NCBI GenBank assembly: GCA_037693485.1
Contig: CM075346.1
Span: 107,738,501-107,802,500, forward strand
DNA: 64,000 nt
Direction of reading: 5' to 3'
Source: Kitagawia praeruptora
Lineage: Eukaryota; Streptophyta; Magnoliopsida; Apiales; Apiaceae
Shown here: one piece after another, positions 53,249 to 64,000 of the stretch
Position numbering within the stretch: position 1 is the first letter of the stretch
How the letters are laid out: every line of letters starts with the position of its first letter
Position numbers and translations under genes: made by a program
The notes under the pieces: generated by a model
The model's database searches: none
What the model saw: only the letters and a program-made list of their open reading frames with translations
What the model was told of the DNA's origin: nothing

Positions 53249-55363
53249 TTAAATGAGCAGCAGCAAGAACAGTCTCTCCCCAAAAATAAATGGGTAATTT
53301 GCTTGAAAGCGTAATGCCCTCCCCACATTCAAAATATGCTTGTGTTTTCTTTCAACCCATCCATTTTGTTGTGGGGTCCCCACACATGAAGTTTGGAATA
53401 AAATTCCAGTTACAGAAAAATAGTCAAGCAGGCATTTAAATTCCGTACCATTATCACTTTGAACAACTTTCACAGTTTGAGAAAATTGGCGATCTACCAT
53501 GGCAATAAAAGACATAAACATTCGAAAAACTTCTGTTTTATCAACCAACAAATAAATCCATACAGCTCTTGAGAAATCATCCACAATAGTTAAAAAATAA
53601 CGAGCTCCACAAGAAGAAACATGTTTATAAGGGCCCCACAAATCACAAAGTATTTTCTCAAAAATTCTAGTTGCCTTATTGTCACTTGATATAAATTTGT
53701 CTCTTGGATGCTTAGAACGAAAGCATATTTCACAAGCTTTATTTAAATTACCCTTAAGATTGCAAACTGGAGGAAGTAACTTTACGACTCTCTCTGAAGG
53801 GTGTCCCATCCTTTTGTGCCACAACTCTAAAGTCGATTCTGCTTTGTTGACAGACACATGTTGTACCGAGTCACCTTCAGCTTTGTGAAAATAGTAAAGT
53901 CCATCTCGCCTAACACCCGTTCCGATCAGCTCCCTGGTGTGGTCCTGTATAGCACACATACAAGAGTTAAATTGGACAATACAATGTAAGTCATCACTCA
54001 ATTGTGAAACCGAAAGCAAATTGCAATTGAGTTTCGGCACATAAAGAACATTTTTAAGAGTTAATTTATCCGACAATCTAACTGAACCAAATTGAGTCGC
54101 AACAACAGTTTCACCATTAGGAAGTCCAACTGGACACTCAAACAATGCCATAGTATCAAATAACCAAGACAAATCACCGGTCACATGATGAGTTGCCCCG
54201 GTGTCAATGATCCATAACTTCGTGTCAAACTTACCACTCAACCTGTCATCCTGAACAGGAGTATTACCAATTAAGCCTGCAAGAGCTTTCCATTGTTCTG
54301 GTGTGAAGAGTTGATCGGTAGAGCTTTTAACAGAGGATACTCCAATTGTACTACTTGCTGCATTAGCACGAGCTGAACCACGCCCACGACCAGCCAGCGG
54401 ACGACTACGACCAGCACCCCCATCATCCTTGTTTTGATCCAACCACCCCTGGAGATATCCCACTATTTCATAGCAATTATTTTTGTCATGGCCATGCTTG
54501 TGACAGTGAGGACAAGCAACGAGGGACCAACAAGTTGAAGATTCATGCCCCGTCTTCTTGCAGTAGCTACACACGGGCCTTTCCGTTTTTCCTCGTCCTC
54601 TTCCGGTGCCTGTACGAATAGTAAAACCAAGAACCTCTGCTGGGTTTTGTTCTGTGACTGCCTTGGCGAGCCGCACACGTTCCTCTTGTATCACTAGTTG
54701 GTACGCTCGATCAAGCGTTGGCAAGGGATCTTGAGAAAGAATATTGGTTCTTAATTGAGCGTACAAATCAGTGTTGAGTCCCATCAAGAAGTCATGTAAT
54801 TTTCCTTGTTCACGTCTTGCTTGGTGCAATGATGCGGCAGTACAAGACAAACAGCAATTGCAGGAAATTAATGGTTCATGCTTAAACAATTCCTCCCATA
54901 ACACATTCAATTTGCTGTAATAAGTTGTAACAGACATAGATTTTGATTGCTCACACTTAGCAAGTGAAGTCTTTAACTGTTGAATTCTAGGACCATTAAC
55001 CATGGCATATCGTTGCTTAAGATGCTCCCATAAGCGTTTTGCATCACGAAATTTAGATAGAGTATTCTTTACCTCGGGATCGATTGTGTTTGTAATCCAA
55101 GACACCAACATTGTATTGACAGTGTTCCAATCAGATTGGGTATATGGAGTTTGTGGTCCAGTGATAGTACCATCTAAAAAATCGAATTTGCGACGTGCCT
55201 CCAATGCCAATTGAATGTCTGAAGCCCAATCATCGTAATTGTCACCGCATAAACGAGTGGGAGTGATGAAGTCGCCTGGTCGGTCTCCTGTGCCGAGAAA
55301 AAATTGTGAATTCATCTCCTTTTTAGATGACTGTGGTGGTGGTTGTTCATCGTCACCGGCCAT
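53249..55363 (-). pseudogene. Copia C gag, protease and integrase (704-codon frame)
   Basis: Starts MAGDDEQPPPQSSKKEMNSQ at 55363. Gag (UBN2-type; LCGDNYDDWASDIQLALEAR, PRIQQLKTSLAKCEQ, FLMGLNTDLYAQLRTNIL), two zinc-knuckle-like motifs (CSYCKKTGHESSTC and CPHCHKHGHDKNNC), protease WIIDTGATHHVTG, pre-integrase ELWHKRMGHPSERVVKLLP, integrase core with CDLWGPYK and VQSDNGTEF and the glutamate region NGWVERKHKH. The frame ends at 53249 by a shift. It is the longest intact retroelement frame in the window. Confidence 0.95.
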
Positions 55364-55402
55364 TGTTTTATTGTGTGTTGTGTATGTCTCGCTCTGATAC
55401 CA

Positions 55403-55586
55403 TGTAAAATAGATTAAAGGATAAAAGCCTGTCCTTGATTGATATACATCCAGCCTTTATATAATACATTACACCGACCTAATTGTCAACCTAATTAAGG
55501 TAAACAGTCCTAAACAATAGGAATTACTTTAAACAGACCTAAACAATAGCCACTAATTTCATCAAACATATCATAATATCTCAACA
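55403..55586 (-). repeat. 5' LTR of copia C
   Basis: 184 bp; the primer site lies directly inside it, on its lower-coordinate side. GTTCC follows at 55587. Confidence 0.93.
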
Positions 55587-56630
55587 GTTCCAAACTTTCT
55601 CGTTTCTTGCCCACCAGATGCCAAACAGACTTATGCACACCTGAGTTACTTCCTCCATTTGAGATTCCCCTAGTTTCTGCAAAAACCAATCAGACACTGA
55701 GTGAACCTCCCTCGTATCTAAAGCAATCCCGACGTGCTGCCAGCAACTTTGAGCAAAAGAGCATTCAAAAAATAGGTTTATCAGACTTTCGACTTCACCA
55801 TTGCACATGGGACAACTGCTGGGAATCGCCACCCCTTTCTCTATAAGCTTAACTCGAACTGGGAGGTTATTTCTGTAGAGACGCCACATAAAGATTTTTA
55901 CCTTATGAGGAATTGCTATACGCCAGATTCTGCCCCATCCCTTCGACTGAGACACCACGGTGCTTTCACTGTTGAGATCATGCCACAACTTTTATCCAGA
56001 TTTTGCGTTATATATCCCATCATTTGATCTGGACCAAACTATTCGGTCACCAGTATCATACTGGGGCACTCTAGTTGCCATAATAGCTTTGGCATCGTTC
56101 TCTGTAAACAGACTCTGCACTTTCTCCACATCCCAGACCTTGGTACCAGATTGAAATAGCGTGTGCACTTTATCTACTCGCCCCTCATACCCCGAAGAGG
56201 CATCAACTCGAAAATTTTCCTTAGTACGCAAACAAGGATCCTGAGTAGCTACAACATCTCTACCATCCCCTATAACCCACCTGAACCCTCCCTTTAGAGT
56301 TTCCTTCGCTTGCCAGATACCCAACCAAATGAAGCTCGACTTACGTCCCTTCGGAGCATTCAGAATATTCGTATCAGGGAAGTATCGAGCCTTTAATATA
56401 CGTGATACTAGAATCTGAGGGTTATTAGCACACCTCCACACATGCTTCCCTAGTAGCGATATATTGAACCCACATAAACTTCGAAACCCCAGACCCCCTT
56501 TACTCTTGCTCATGCTCATCTTCTCCCACGAATGCCAATTAACCCCATTTCGATTTACTGAGCCCGATTTCCACCAGTAGTTGTTAAAGCACCTTTCAAT
56601 CTCCTGGCATTAAGTTTTTGGCAGCAGAAA
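55587..56630 (-). pseudogene. LINE zf-RVT region and RT C-terminus
   Basis: The minus frame 56519-55992 carries KGGLGFRSLCGFNISLLGKH, WRCANNPQILVSRILKARYF and SSFIWLGIWQAKETLKGGFR. 55988-55587 carries the zf-RVT block WRIAIPHKVKIFMWRLYRN, LPVRVKLIEKG and CPMCNGEVESLINLFFECSF, ending at the copia C junction (WARNEKVWN). A frame break separates the two. Confidence 0.9.
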
Positions 56631-58445
56631 ACACGACATAGTAAATGATTGAATCGCTTGTGCGACATTTCTCAACAACACTGTTTTCCCTGCTCGAGAT
56701 ATCGACTTAGCACTCCAGGCTTGGACTCTTTTCTTTACTCTCTCTTTCAAATAACTAAATACCCTCTTTTTTTATCGTCCCACAAGGGAAGGCAACCCCA
56801 AATAGTTGGTGCTAGCAATATTATTATGAACACCTAGAGACTCAAAAAATTCCGCTTGCTTATCCCTTCTAACATTTGAGCTAAAGAAAATCCTTGATTT
56901 CTGGAAATTTATTTTCTGCCCCGACATCACAGCATACTCATTTAGAATCACTTTGACCTCTTGAACCTCTTCTCTTGTCGCTTTAAAAAACAGAAAACTG
57001 TCATCCGCGAATAGGAGGTGAGAGACCATGGGAGCTATTGTGGCAACTCGGCTCCCACTTATTCGACCCCTTTCCACAGCATCATCCAGGACATTTGATA
57101 AGCCTTCTACACAAAAGAGAAAAAGATATGGTGAGAGGGGATCTCCTTGCCTAATACCCCTCTTAGGAACAACTGGACCAACTGTCAACCCATTGAAGCA
57201 AATATCATACGAAACAGTTGTAACACAACGCATTATCCAGTCCACCCACTTCTTGCAAAAGCCCATGGCTTGCATCCGACTTCTTAGGTAGCCCCATTCG
57301 ACCCTATTGTAAGCTTTACTAACATCCAACTTCAAGGCTATCTCCCCTTCTTGACCCCCATTCTTGTTGCGCATGTGATGAATCACCTCGAATGCAATCA
57401 AAACATTGTCTGTAATGCTCCTTCCCGGGACGAAAGCTGATTGATTTTCAGAGATAAGACCCGGGAGAATGACTTTGAGCCTGTTAGCAAGAACCTTGGC
57501 CATAATCTTGTATATCACCTTACACAAGGCTATGGGTCTAAAATCTTTCAACAACGCAGCATTCTCTTTCTTTGGAATCAACACTACATTTGTATCGTTT
57601 AAATTCGCTGGGCACGGGTTTCCTTGAAGCCACCCTTTGCAACACTCTAAGATCTCTCCTCCCATAATCTTCCAGAAGCTTTGGTAAAAAGCCGGGTTCA
57701 ATCCATCCGGCCCCGACGCCTTATCCGGGTGCATTTGTTTAATAGCTTCTGTAAATTCCTCCATCGTGACCTCCTTAGTCAGGTCACTATTCTGCTCCGC
57801 AGACACTCTACGAGGACTTACAACACTATTACTCATACCCCCACTTCCTGATTCTCCAAAAACTTTCATGAAATAATCTTTCACGACTATTCCCATACTC
57901 TCTGCCTCCTCTACACGCACTCCATTCTCCTTCTCAATAAAGTTTATCCGATTTATTTTCTTCCTTGTAGTAGCATTTGCGTGAAAAAAGCGGGTATTCT
58001 CATCCCCTTCTTGGAGCCAGAATTGTTTCGCACGTTGCTTCCAGTATGTTTCCTCCTGAAGTAATAACCCGTTCCACCTTTCCTTTTCTTGAAAAAATCT
58101 TTGCACACCCACCTCATCTGTTCTGTCTTTTAAACCATCAACAGTCTCCTTTTGTTTTTTCAGCTTCTCCCTAAACTTGTTGAAGAAAATGCGACCCCAT
58201 TTCCCCATAAAGGCCGATATAGCATGTAATTTCGGGATCAAATGCGTGATAGGAAGGTTATTCCAATGCTCCGTTGTTTCCTTAATAAATCCCAGTTCCT
58301 TTAACCACATATTCTCGAATCTAAACCTGAACTCTTTCTTTGAGATAGATATATCAAATAACACCAGCTGGATTGGACTATGGTCCGACATAGGCGCCGA
58401 AAGCAACTTCAGCTTACACAGCGGGAACTTCGACCACCAAGCCAA
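56631..58445 (-). pseudogene. LINE reverse transcriptase
   Basis: 557-codon frame with plant-LINE RT blocks: KASGPDGLNPAFYQSFW, NVVLIPKKENAALLKDFRPI, SENQSAFVPGRSITDNVLIA, LKLDVSKAYNRVEWGYL, GIRQGDPLSPYLFLF and the catalytic LLFADDSFLFF. It copies LINE RNA at a nicked target. The catalytic Asp pair is intact. The N-terminal ~170 residues duplicate the end of the endonuclease frame because of the 527-bp repeat. It stops at 56772; the thumb region continues in another frame. Confidence 0.93.
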
Positions 58446-59011
58446 CGTCCCAAAGGCCCTATCTAACCTCTCTTGGACCCAGTTTTCTTCCTTGTAGTAG
58501 CATTTGCGTGAAAAAAGCGGGTATTCTCATCCCCTTCTTGGAGCCAGAATTGTTTCGCACGTTGCTTCCAGTATGTTTCCTCCTGAAGTAATAACCCGTT
58601 CCACCTTTCCTTTTCTTGAAAAAATCTTTGCACACCCACCTCATCTGTTCTGTCTTTTAAACCATCAACAGTCTCCTTTTGTTTTTTCAGCTTCTCCCTA
58701 AACTTGTTGAAGAAAATGCGACCCCATTTCCCCATAAAGACCGATATAGCATGTAATTTCGGGATCAAATGCGTGATAGGAAGGTTATTCCAATGCTCCG
58801 TTGTTTCCTTAATAAATCCCAGTTCCTTTAACCACATATTCTCGAATCTAAACCTGAACTCTTTCTTTGAGATAGATATATCAAATAACACCAGCTGGAT
58901 TGGACTATGGTCCGACATAGGCGCCGAAAGCAACTTCAGCTTACACAGCGGGAACTTCGACCACCAAGCCAACGTCCCAAAGGCCCTATCTAACCTCTCT
59001 TGGACCCAATT
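57958..59011 (-). repeat. 527-bp direct tandem duplication inside the LINE
   Basis: 57958-58484 and 58485-59011 are almost identical; the only difference I saw is AAGGCCG versus AAGACCG (near 58210 and 58738). Both junctions share TTTTCTTCC as microhomology. 527 is not a multiple of three, so the frame is broken between endonuclease and RT. Confidence 0.9.
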
Positions 59012-60055
59012 TCTATTCCCACGGCTTTTCTCCCAAGTGAAACTGCCCCCATGGAGATCCATCTCAATCAACTCATTGTCCTCTAGAGCTTCCCCAAAAC
59101 CTTCTAACAACGACCTCGGGTGAGGATGCAACCCGTTCTTGTCAGTGCTATACACCATATCATTAAAATCCCCTACGATGCACCAGGGCAGGGACGATAC
59201 TTGAGCCAAGACACGAATCAGGTCCCACGACTCTCTCCTACGATTACGCTCTGGATACCCATAAAAGCAAGTCATGCGCCAAGAATCAACATTATTATCT
59301 CTATAGATAAGATAAATGTGATTTTGGGAATAACCAGAAATACTACAGTCTATCGAATTCTTCCAAAAAATAGCGAGCCCCCCACCTCTTCCTACTCGAT
59401 CCACAGAAAAACAGTTATCAAAGCCCAACTTTATGCGAAGAACCTCAATTTTACTTGCTACTACAATTGTTTCACTTAAAAATAACACCTCCGGGTTACG
59501 ATCTCGGACAAGATCGCGAAGAGCACGAACTGACCGAGGGTTCCCCAACCCCCGACAGTTCCAATTTAAACAACTCATTTGGGTTGGCTCGCTAGCAAGC
59601 AGAGTCAATAAAATGTTTGAAGAGGTCTCAATGCAATCAGTTTCAGAAAGCATAGAGTCCATTGATTTTGTGTTATTCATTTCTCCCATGTCCCGCCTTT
59701 TCCTTTTCCTCTCTTCCAGAGCGGACCCATCCAAACCTGCATCCTCCTCACTGTGAAGCAAATTCATTGAGACTAGCCCCTCTGACACTCCAACATTACT
59801 TCCCTCCCCTCCACTATCTTTCAGAACTCTATTCAGTTTCCTAGAGCCATGCACTACCACCATATTTTTTCCTTTATCACCAGAATTCGCTCCCCTGGTT
59901 GGTGGAGAGTTGTTGTTTTGTCCAGTTTTTACTTCCGTAGAAGTTGGCCCGTTGTTGTTCTGGCCCGTTTTCGCCTCCCAGTCAGCGTCATCATCATCTC
60001 TCAACCATTTACTCCGACCCTGGTTTGCCATTCTTCTCGATGGTGCTCGTAACAA
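58463..60055 (-). pseudogene. LINE ORF2 N-terminus: AP-type endonuclease
   Basis: 530-codon frame. Residues about 1-150 are a hydrophilic linker (SKWLRDDDDADWEAK...), probably the end of ORF1 or the ORF1/ORF2 junction. The endonuclease follows: MSCLNWNCRGLGNPRSVRAL (Asn), VLFLSETIV (Glu), WCIVGDFNDMVYSTDK (Asp, Asn), WVQERLDRA (Arg, Asp) and MSDHSPIQLVLF (catalytic SDH). It nicks target DNA. The frame reads into the duplicated segment and stops at 58463. Confidence 0.92.
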
Positions 60056-60095
60056 CAGCCCCCATTCCTTAACAGTGTCCTCCCCTCTTTTGTCG

Positions 60096-60753
60096 AGGTT
60101 TAATCTAACCTTTTTAGGGTAGCACTATTACATACGGTCTGAAATGCTTGACCACAATCTTGTACTCAAAAAAACAAAAAACAAAAACAAAAAAATAAAA
60201 TATGTTTGCAAATTCCATTTAGTTGATGATACTTATTTTATTAATGTTAACCTTAATTTTTTAGTTATTATTGTAATTTTCTTGAAAGAATTTCATGTTT
60301 TTTCAATTGGAAAATCAACAATTTTCTTATTTTTTCACTCAAAACTTTATTGTCCTAAAAATATTTTATTTCTATTTTTTCTTGGAAAATTTACAAAAAA
60401 ATATCTGCAAACGTCATTTATAATTTTACAAGATGGCGTACAATTTAGCAATATTCTTTATTTCTATTTAATATTAATTAAAAACATAACTACTAATAAT
60501 ATTTATGAAATGTCAAATATTTCCTGACGATCAAATCACAATAACTCCATTACATCAATTACATATAGGGTATAATTATGTGACATATAAGAACATAAAA
60601 AAATATTTCGAAGAATTTTTAAAAATTTTAGCATTTTACGAACTAGAAATCCGAATTTGTATAATTTTCACATCTTAACCAATTTTTACCTTTTATCTAA
60701 AAATTAAGACAACCTCATCATAATGTAAAACCTTACACAACAAATTTAACAAA
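60096..60753. other. Displaced end of the tandem repeat, then non-coding DNA
   Basis: 60099-60150 continues the third repeat unit of 49561-50070 (TTTAATCTAACC, TAGCACTATTACATACGGTC). The rest is AT-rich without genes. Confidence 0.6.
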
Positions 60754-61248
60754 TCTATACTATTATATTAAAGTCGAAACATTAAAAGTTTTGATACCTG
60801 CTTTTTGGTACTTCGTGAATTTACTTATTTACCCTTCATTATAAAGAAATATATATATATATATATATATATATAGGCATTTGCTCCATAAAGAACACTC
60901 TTATATAACAAACAATAAAAAACACTATAAAATCATTTATTCCAATAGATCCATTGGCCCCGCCAGGGGCCCCCAATACAAAAAGTTCTTATTTTTTTAG
61001 GCTCTATCCATCCAGCAAAAAAAAAAAAAAAATAATTGAAAATTTTACTGTTCATGATGACGTCACTGATGACGTCATCGATGAACAGTAAATTTTTCAA
61101 ATTTTTTTTTTTTTTTTTTTTGCTGGATTGATAGAACCTAAAAAAATAAGAACTTTTTGTATTGGGTGGCCCCGCCAGGGCCAATGGATCTATTAGATAT
61201 GAGGTGTTCTTTGTTGTTCTTTATATAAGGTGTTCTTTATGGAGTCCA

Positions 61249-61299
<51 letters not shown>

Positions 61300-61946
61300 T
61301 ATTAAAACACCTAAAATAAATAATGAAATAATATAATTAATGTTAATTAGTCAATTACCTTTTTCACATTTATTTTCAGTTGAAGATATTACCTTTTATA
61401 AATACTTATTGCTTTTTTCACAAGTACGTTGAAGATATTACCTTTTATAAACACCTAAAAACATCAATCGTATCATATATTCCGATCATTAATATTTCTT
61501 TCGAATTAAAACACGTTACCTTTTGATATAAAACTAATCTCAAAATATCACATTATACTTTTCAGTTATTAATACTATCATATAAAATCTATCACTAACA
61601 AAATATAATAGAAATCCGTATACTACGATATAATAGAAATCCGTATACTACGAATAATGACCATTAGACTTTTAGTAGAAAATTAGAATCGTTAGATCTA
61701 ATGATTAAATATATTATATGATTAAATTAATTTACTACAATTTCAAGGTTCAAATTCTATCAACGACATATTTATTATAAATTTTAAAATATAAGTTTTA
61801 AACCATGCATATCAATAATTAAATTTATATTAAATTATCAAAATTAAAATAAAACATTATAAATAATAATTATATAAAAATATAATTATAACATAAAATA
61901 AAATTTATTACATAGAAATCCGTGCATCGCACGGGTTATAAGCTAG
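60754..61946 (+). mobile_element. Non-autonomous Helitron hosting a foldback element
   Basis: Starts TCTATACTATTATATTAAAG after an A (60753). It ends with a GC hairpin CCGTGCATCGCACGG (61919-61933), then GTTATAAGCTAG and a T. The 5' TC, 3' hairpin, CTAG terminus and A/T insertion site are Helitron hallmarks. No Rep/helicase is present. The foldback of 60876-61252 and TA runs lie inside; the remainder is AT-rich, with a short direct duplication (TAGAAATCCGTATACTACGA, 61610-61651). Confidence 0.8.
60876..61252. mobile_element. TA-embedded foldback element
   Basis: Nearly palindromic over about 375 bp: GCATTTGCTCCATAAAGAAC / GTTCTTTATGGAGTCCAACC, CCATTGGCCCCGCCAGGG / CCCCGCCAGGGCCAATGG, CAAAAAGTTCTTATTTTTTT / inverse, and a central GATGACGTCACTGATGACGTC. 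TA microsatellites lie on both sides (60850-60875, 61253-61300). Arm organisation (poly-A next to TCTATCCAKC, then ACTGTTCA) is like that of 24209-27592, so they may be one superfamily. Confidence 0.8.
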
Positions 61947-61997
61947 TTCTATGTAATTATTCTTTAGCCATAATCAATTCCTTCCTCTAAAAACGTA
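61947..61997. other. Short non-coding flank
   Basis: Separates the Helitron from the next MITE. Confidence 0.4.
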
Positions 61998-62217
61998 CTC
62001 CCTCCGGTCCATTATATAAGGCATTTGACTTTTGTGCGCGTAATTTTAGGTGCTTTGACTACATAGCTAAAATCATTATTTTTAAAAATTTCTTTTTTTA
62101 AATAAAAATTAAAATATTATATTTTTATTCAAAAAAGGAAAATTTGAAAAATAATTATTTTTAATATATGGTCAAAACACCTAAAATTACGTGCACAAAA
62201 GTCAAATGCCTTATATA
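61998..62217. mobile_element. Stowaway-like MITE, family 7 (right end decayed)
   Basis: CTCCCTCCGGTCCATTATAT after TA. The arm AAGGCATTTGACTTTTGTGC with GTAATTTTAGGTG pairs with CACCTAAAATTACGTGCACA and AAGTCAAATGCCTTATATA. The last bases of the right TIR (GGACCGGAGGGAG) are missing. Confidence 0.75.
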
Positions 62218-62864
62218 AAAAATTCTAATTTTTTTTATCAATCAAACACATCATGGAATGTATAACCTTATGGATTACATATTACAAATATAACAAATTA
62301 TATGTAATTATTATTTAGCCTAAAATTGTAATCAATCGCTACTTTTAAATACGTACATTTAAAAATTAAAATTTTCTAATTTTTTTATCATCACAATCTC
62401 AAGAATCTGTGTAATTCTTATTTTTTTGGTCTTGATAATCTTGGATTCTAAAAAAATATATAATTAAACATTTGTGTCCCGACTGATTCTGTGGTTGAAT
62501 TGAGGACAGTCGTGCATTCATCTTCATTTCTGATCATCTCTCGTGCACAAATATCTCAAAGATTTCGTATGCAGAATTAAAATGAAAAGAAATCTCGAGT
62601 AGGTGAGATGTGTGTGCATAATTATCATAATAATTCAAAAGAAACGTAGCAAGTAACAACATATGTGCACCTAATCAAAATTTACTTGGATTTGCACCAA
62701 AAAACTCTACCATGTTGATGCATGTAATAAGCTAGTTGTCAACTGCCAAAGTACTGTATATATTTTCATATTTTTCTATTAGTTTTTAGCCAACTAGCTA
62801 CTTGTTTCCCAACATTCAACAGGATTAAGTAGAAGATTTGGGCTTAAACAAGTCCTTAGTTATA
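62218..62864. other. Non-coding DNA
   Basis: AT-rich; nothing recognised. Confidence 0.5.
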
Positions 62865-63147
62865 CTCCCTCTGTCCCATCCATTTCTTTACAATTTCCTT
62901 TTTGGGACGTCCCACCAATTCTTTACATTACCAAAAATAGTAACTTTTAACAATAAAATACATTACTACATCCACTACTTCACTTCACTTTTTCAACACT
63001 TTACACTATTACACCCACTACTTCACTTATTTTAACAATAAAATCACTATTACACCCACTACTTCATTTATTTTAACAATATTACACCCACTATCCTTGG
63101 TCTCCGTGCCCAGCCCCCATGTAAAAAATTGGCCGGGACGGAGGGAG
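62865..63147. mobile_element. Stowaway-like MITE, family 4 (second copy, inverted)
   Basis: CTCCCTCTGTCCCATCCATT ... GGGACGGAGGGAG between TA. Its reverse complement matches 44837-45149, including TTGGTCTCCGTGCCCAGCCC and the CACTACTTCACTTATTTTAA repeats. Confidence 0.88.
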
Positions 63148-64000
63148 TATAATCTTTTCACGGGTGCATGATCAGAAATGATTTAACCCAAGATTGATGC
63201 ACCCACCTGGATGTACAAGTACTCTTCATCTACTTTTACAAAAATTTATATAAATTGCAAGCGGATCTTAATTCATTTTTTTATGATCTATCCTAATTGT
63301 TTCCAAATCTCACTCAACAACTAGCTTGCTCCAGAATTATTTTCTGAGTCATTTGGTGATTTTGATGTATATGGAGGTGGTGTGTGGATATCAATTTTCA
63401 TTACATTTAAAAGCACTTCTTTCCTAGCAAAAAAAAAAAAAAAGCACTTCTTTCCTCTGGTAAAAAAACACTTTTTTCCTATTTGGTTTCGTATTTTTGT
63501 TAATTCAAATTTCGTAATCAATTACGACTTCCGCTTAACTATAGGCGAAAGTGACAAGTGAAGATCTAAAAAGATGTTCGATCCAAGCAATAGGGGCAAC
63601 TGGGTTTCATATATTTTTCAAAAAAAAACTAATTTTGAAATAGAAAAAGACTTTTATGAAATAGAGAAAAACTATAGGCGAAAGTGACTTTTAGTCTCTT
63701 TTATGCTTTTTGGTCTTTATGTTTCTTTTGGGCCTGGAGTTGGCAAGCACAAACCAATTTTAAGTAAACAATTTCTACGCTTTGGGTATTGTGCTTTGGG
63801 TATAATCTGAAATGGGCTTTCCCGATCGGCTCAATATGCAACAATTTACTAAAATTGAACTTTTTAAATCCATGTATAGTATTTACATAGATCATATTCA
63901 CACCAATCATCAATCTGTTCATAAATTTGCATTAAAAAAGAAAAATCATTCAATTCATAAATTCATTAGCAAAAAGTTTGCCTATTTATAAAACTGTGAT
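63148..64000. other. Non-coding DNA to the window end
   Basis: Two small local duplications: AGCACTTCTTTCCT twice around an A-run (63413-63455), and CTATAGGCGAAAGTGAC twice (63539 and 63671). No gene recognised. Confidence 0.5.

Larger units (their letters stand above)
50725..55586 (-). mobile_element. Ty1/copia retrotransposon C (minus), inserted in the LINE
   Basis: LTRs of 184 bp each (50725-50908 and 55403-55586; TGTAAAATAG...CTCAACA) differ at only about four positions by eye and are flanked by GTTCC (50720-50724, 55587-55591). The primer site TGGTATCAGAGCGAG is at 55388-55402 (minus), and the polypurine tract CAACTTGAGGGAGGG is beside the 3' LTR. gag-protease-integrase-RT-RNase H are all present (4862 bp), interrupted by three frame breaks. 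Confidence 0.95.
50071..60095 (-). mobile_element. L1-type LINE (minus), split by copia C
   Basis: The minus strand reads endonuclease, reverse transcriptase, zf-RVT and RNase H in order from about 60055 to 50102, ending in a poly-A (a T-run on plus at 50071-50081). There are no LTRs. The flanking tandem repeat is split between 50070 and about 60096, giving approximate limits. The exact TSD could not be read. ORF1 is largely missing, so the element is 5'-truncated. Copia C (50725-55586) and a 527-bp duplication disrupt it. Without them it is about 4.6 kb. Confidence 0.9.

Noticed and set aside
57977..59123. Plus-strand frames opposite the LINE, including a duplicated pair
   Set aside because: Antisense of endonuclease/RT; the pair merely reflects the 527-bp duplication.

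Overview
The window is nuclear DNA of a flowering plant, most likely a eudicot. It is AT-rich and intron-bearing, has plant-type DNA transposons, Ty1/copia and L1-type retroelements, and carries an integrated plant pararetrovirus. The species cannot be named from the sequence. Only one complete ordinary host gene is recognisable, a small PADRE/DUF4228 protein (10667-11128, minus). Nearly everything else is mobile DNA, often nested, and many boundaries are fixed by terminal repeats and target-site duplications (TSDs).

Layout, left. 1-5950 is a complete non-autonomous CACTA transposon with 30-bp terminal inverted repeats and dense subterminal repeats. It carries pieces of host genes: a cellulose-synthase-like (CSLB/H-type) fragment, a possible two-exon small gene with its own promoter, and an unidentified terminal exon. 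It sits inside an exon of an asparaginyl-tRNA synthetase gene copy whose remaining exons lie at 5951-6594 (minus); that copy also has a 4-bp coding insertion. A truncated copia 3' end follows (7098 to about 7735), then non-coding DNA with MITEs and the PADRE gene.

Middle-left. About 12.2-21.4 kb is a foldback/minisatellite region split by a TA microsatellite. In the TA tract lies a Caulimoviridae-like endogenous viral element (about 13355-21205). It has open frames for movement protein, capsid protein, protease/reverse transcriptase/RNase H and three further proteins, plus a 35S-like TATA promoter. This is the most striking feature of the window. 21.7-24.2 kb holds Stowaway-like MITEs and a tRNA-derived SINE. 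24.2-27.6 kb is a TA-embedded foldback element that contains a hAT element (24553-27407) filled with a tandem repeat of about 176 bp.

Middle. 27974-44346 is a nest with a perfect TSD at each level. Copia A (minus, TSD AATAC) is interrupted by copia B (plus, 28729-39967, TSD TAAGT). Copia B is interrupted in its reverse transcriptase by a second hAT element (34692-37147, TSD GTCCATAC), which carries an ammonium-transporter fragment and more of the 176-bp repeat. The same repeat also occurs in the CACTA element.

Right. 44.8-48.9 kb holds MITEs, a Mutator-like foldback (45961-46930) and a probable plastid-DNA insertion. About 50071-60095 is an L1-type LINE (minus) with a 527-bp internal tandem duplication, interrupted by a young copia C (50725-55586, TSD GTTCC). 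60754-61946 is a non-autonomous Helitron hosting another TA-embedded foldback. More MITEs follow, and the last 850 bp hold no gene that I can support.

Coordinates with clear terminal repeats and TSDs are exact to within a base or two. Others are marked approximate. All family assignments are from reading motifs, with no database search.
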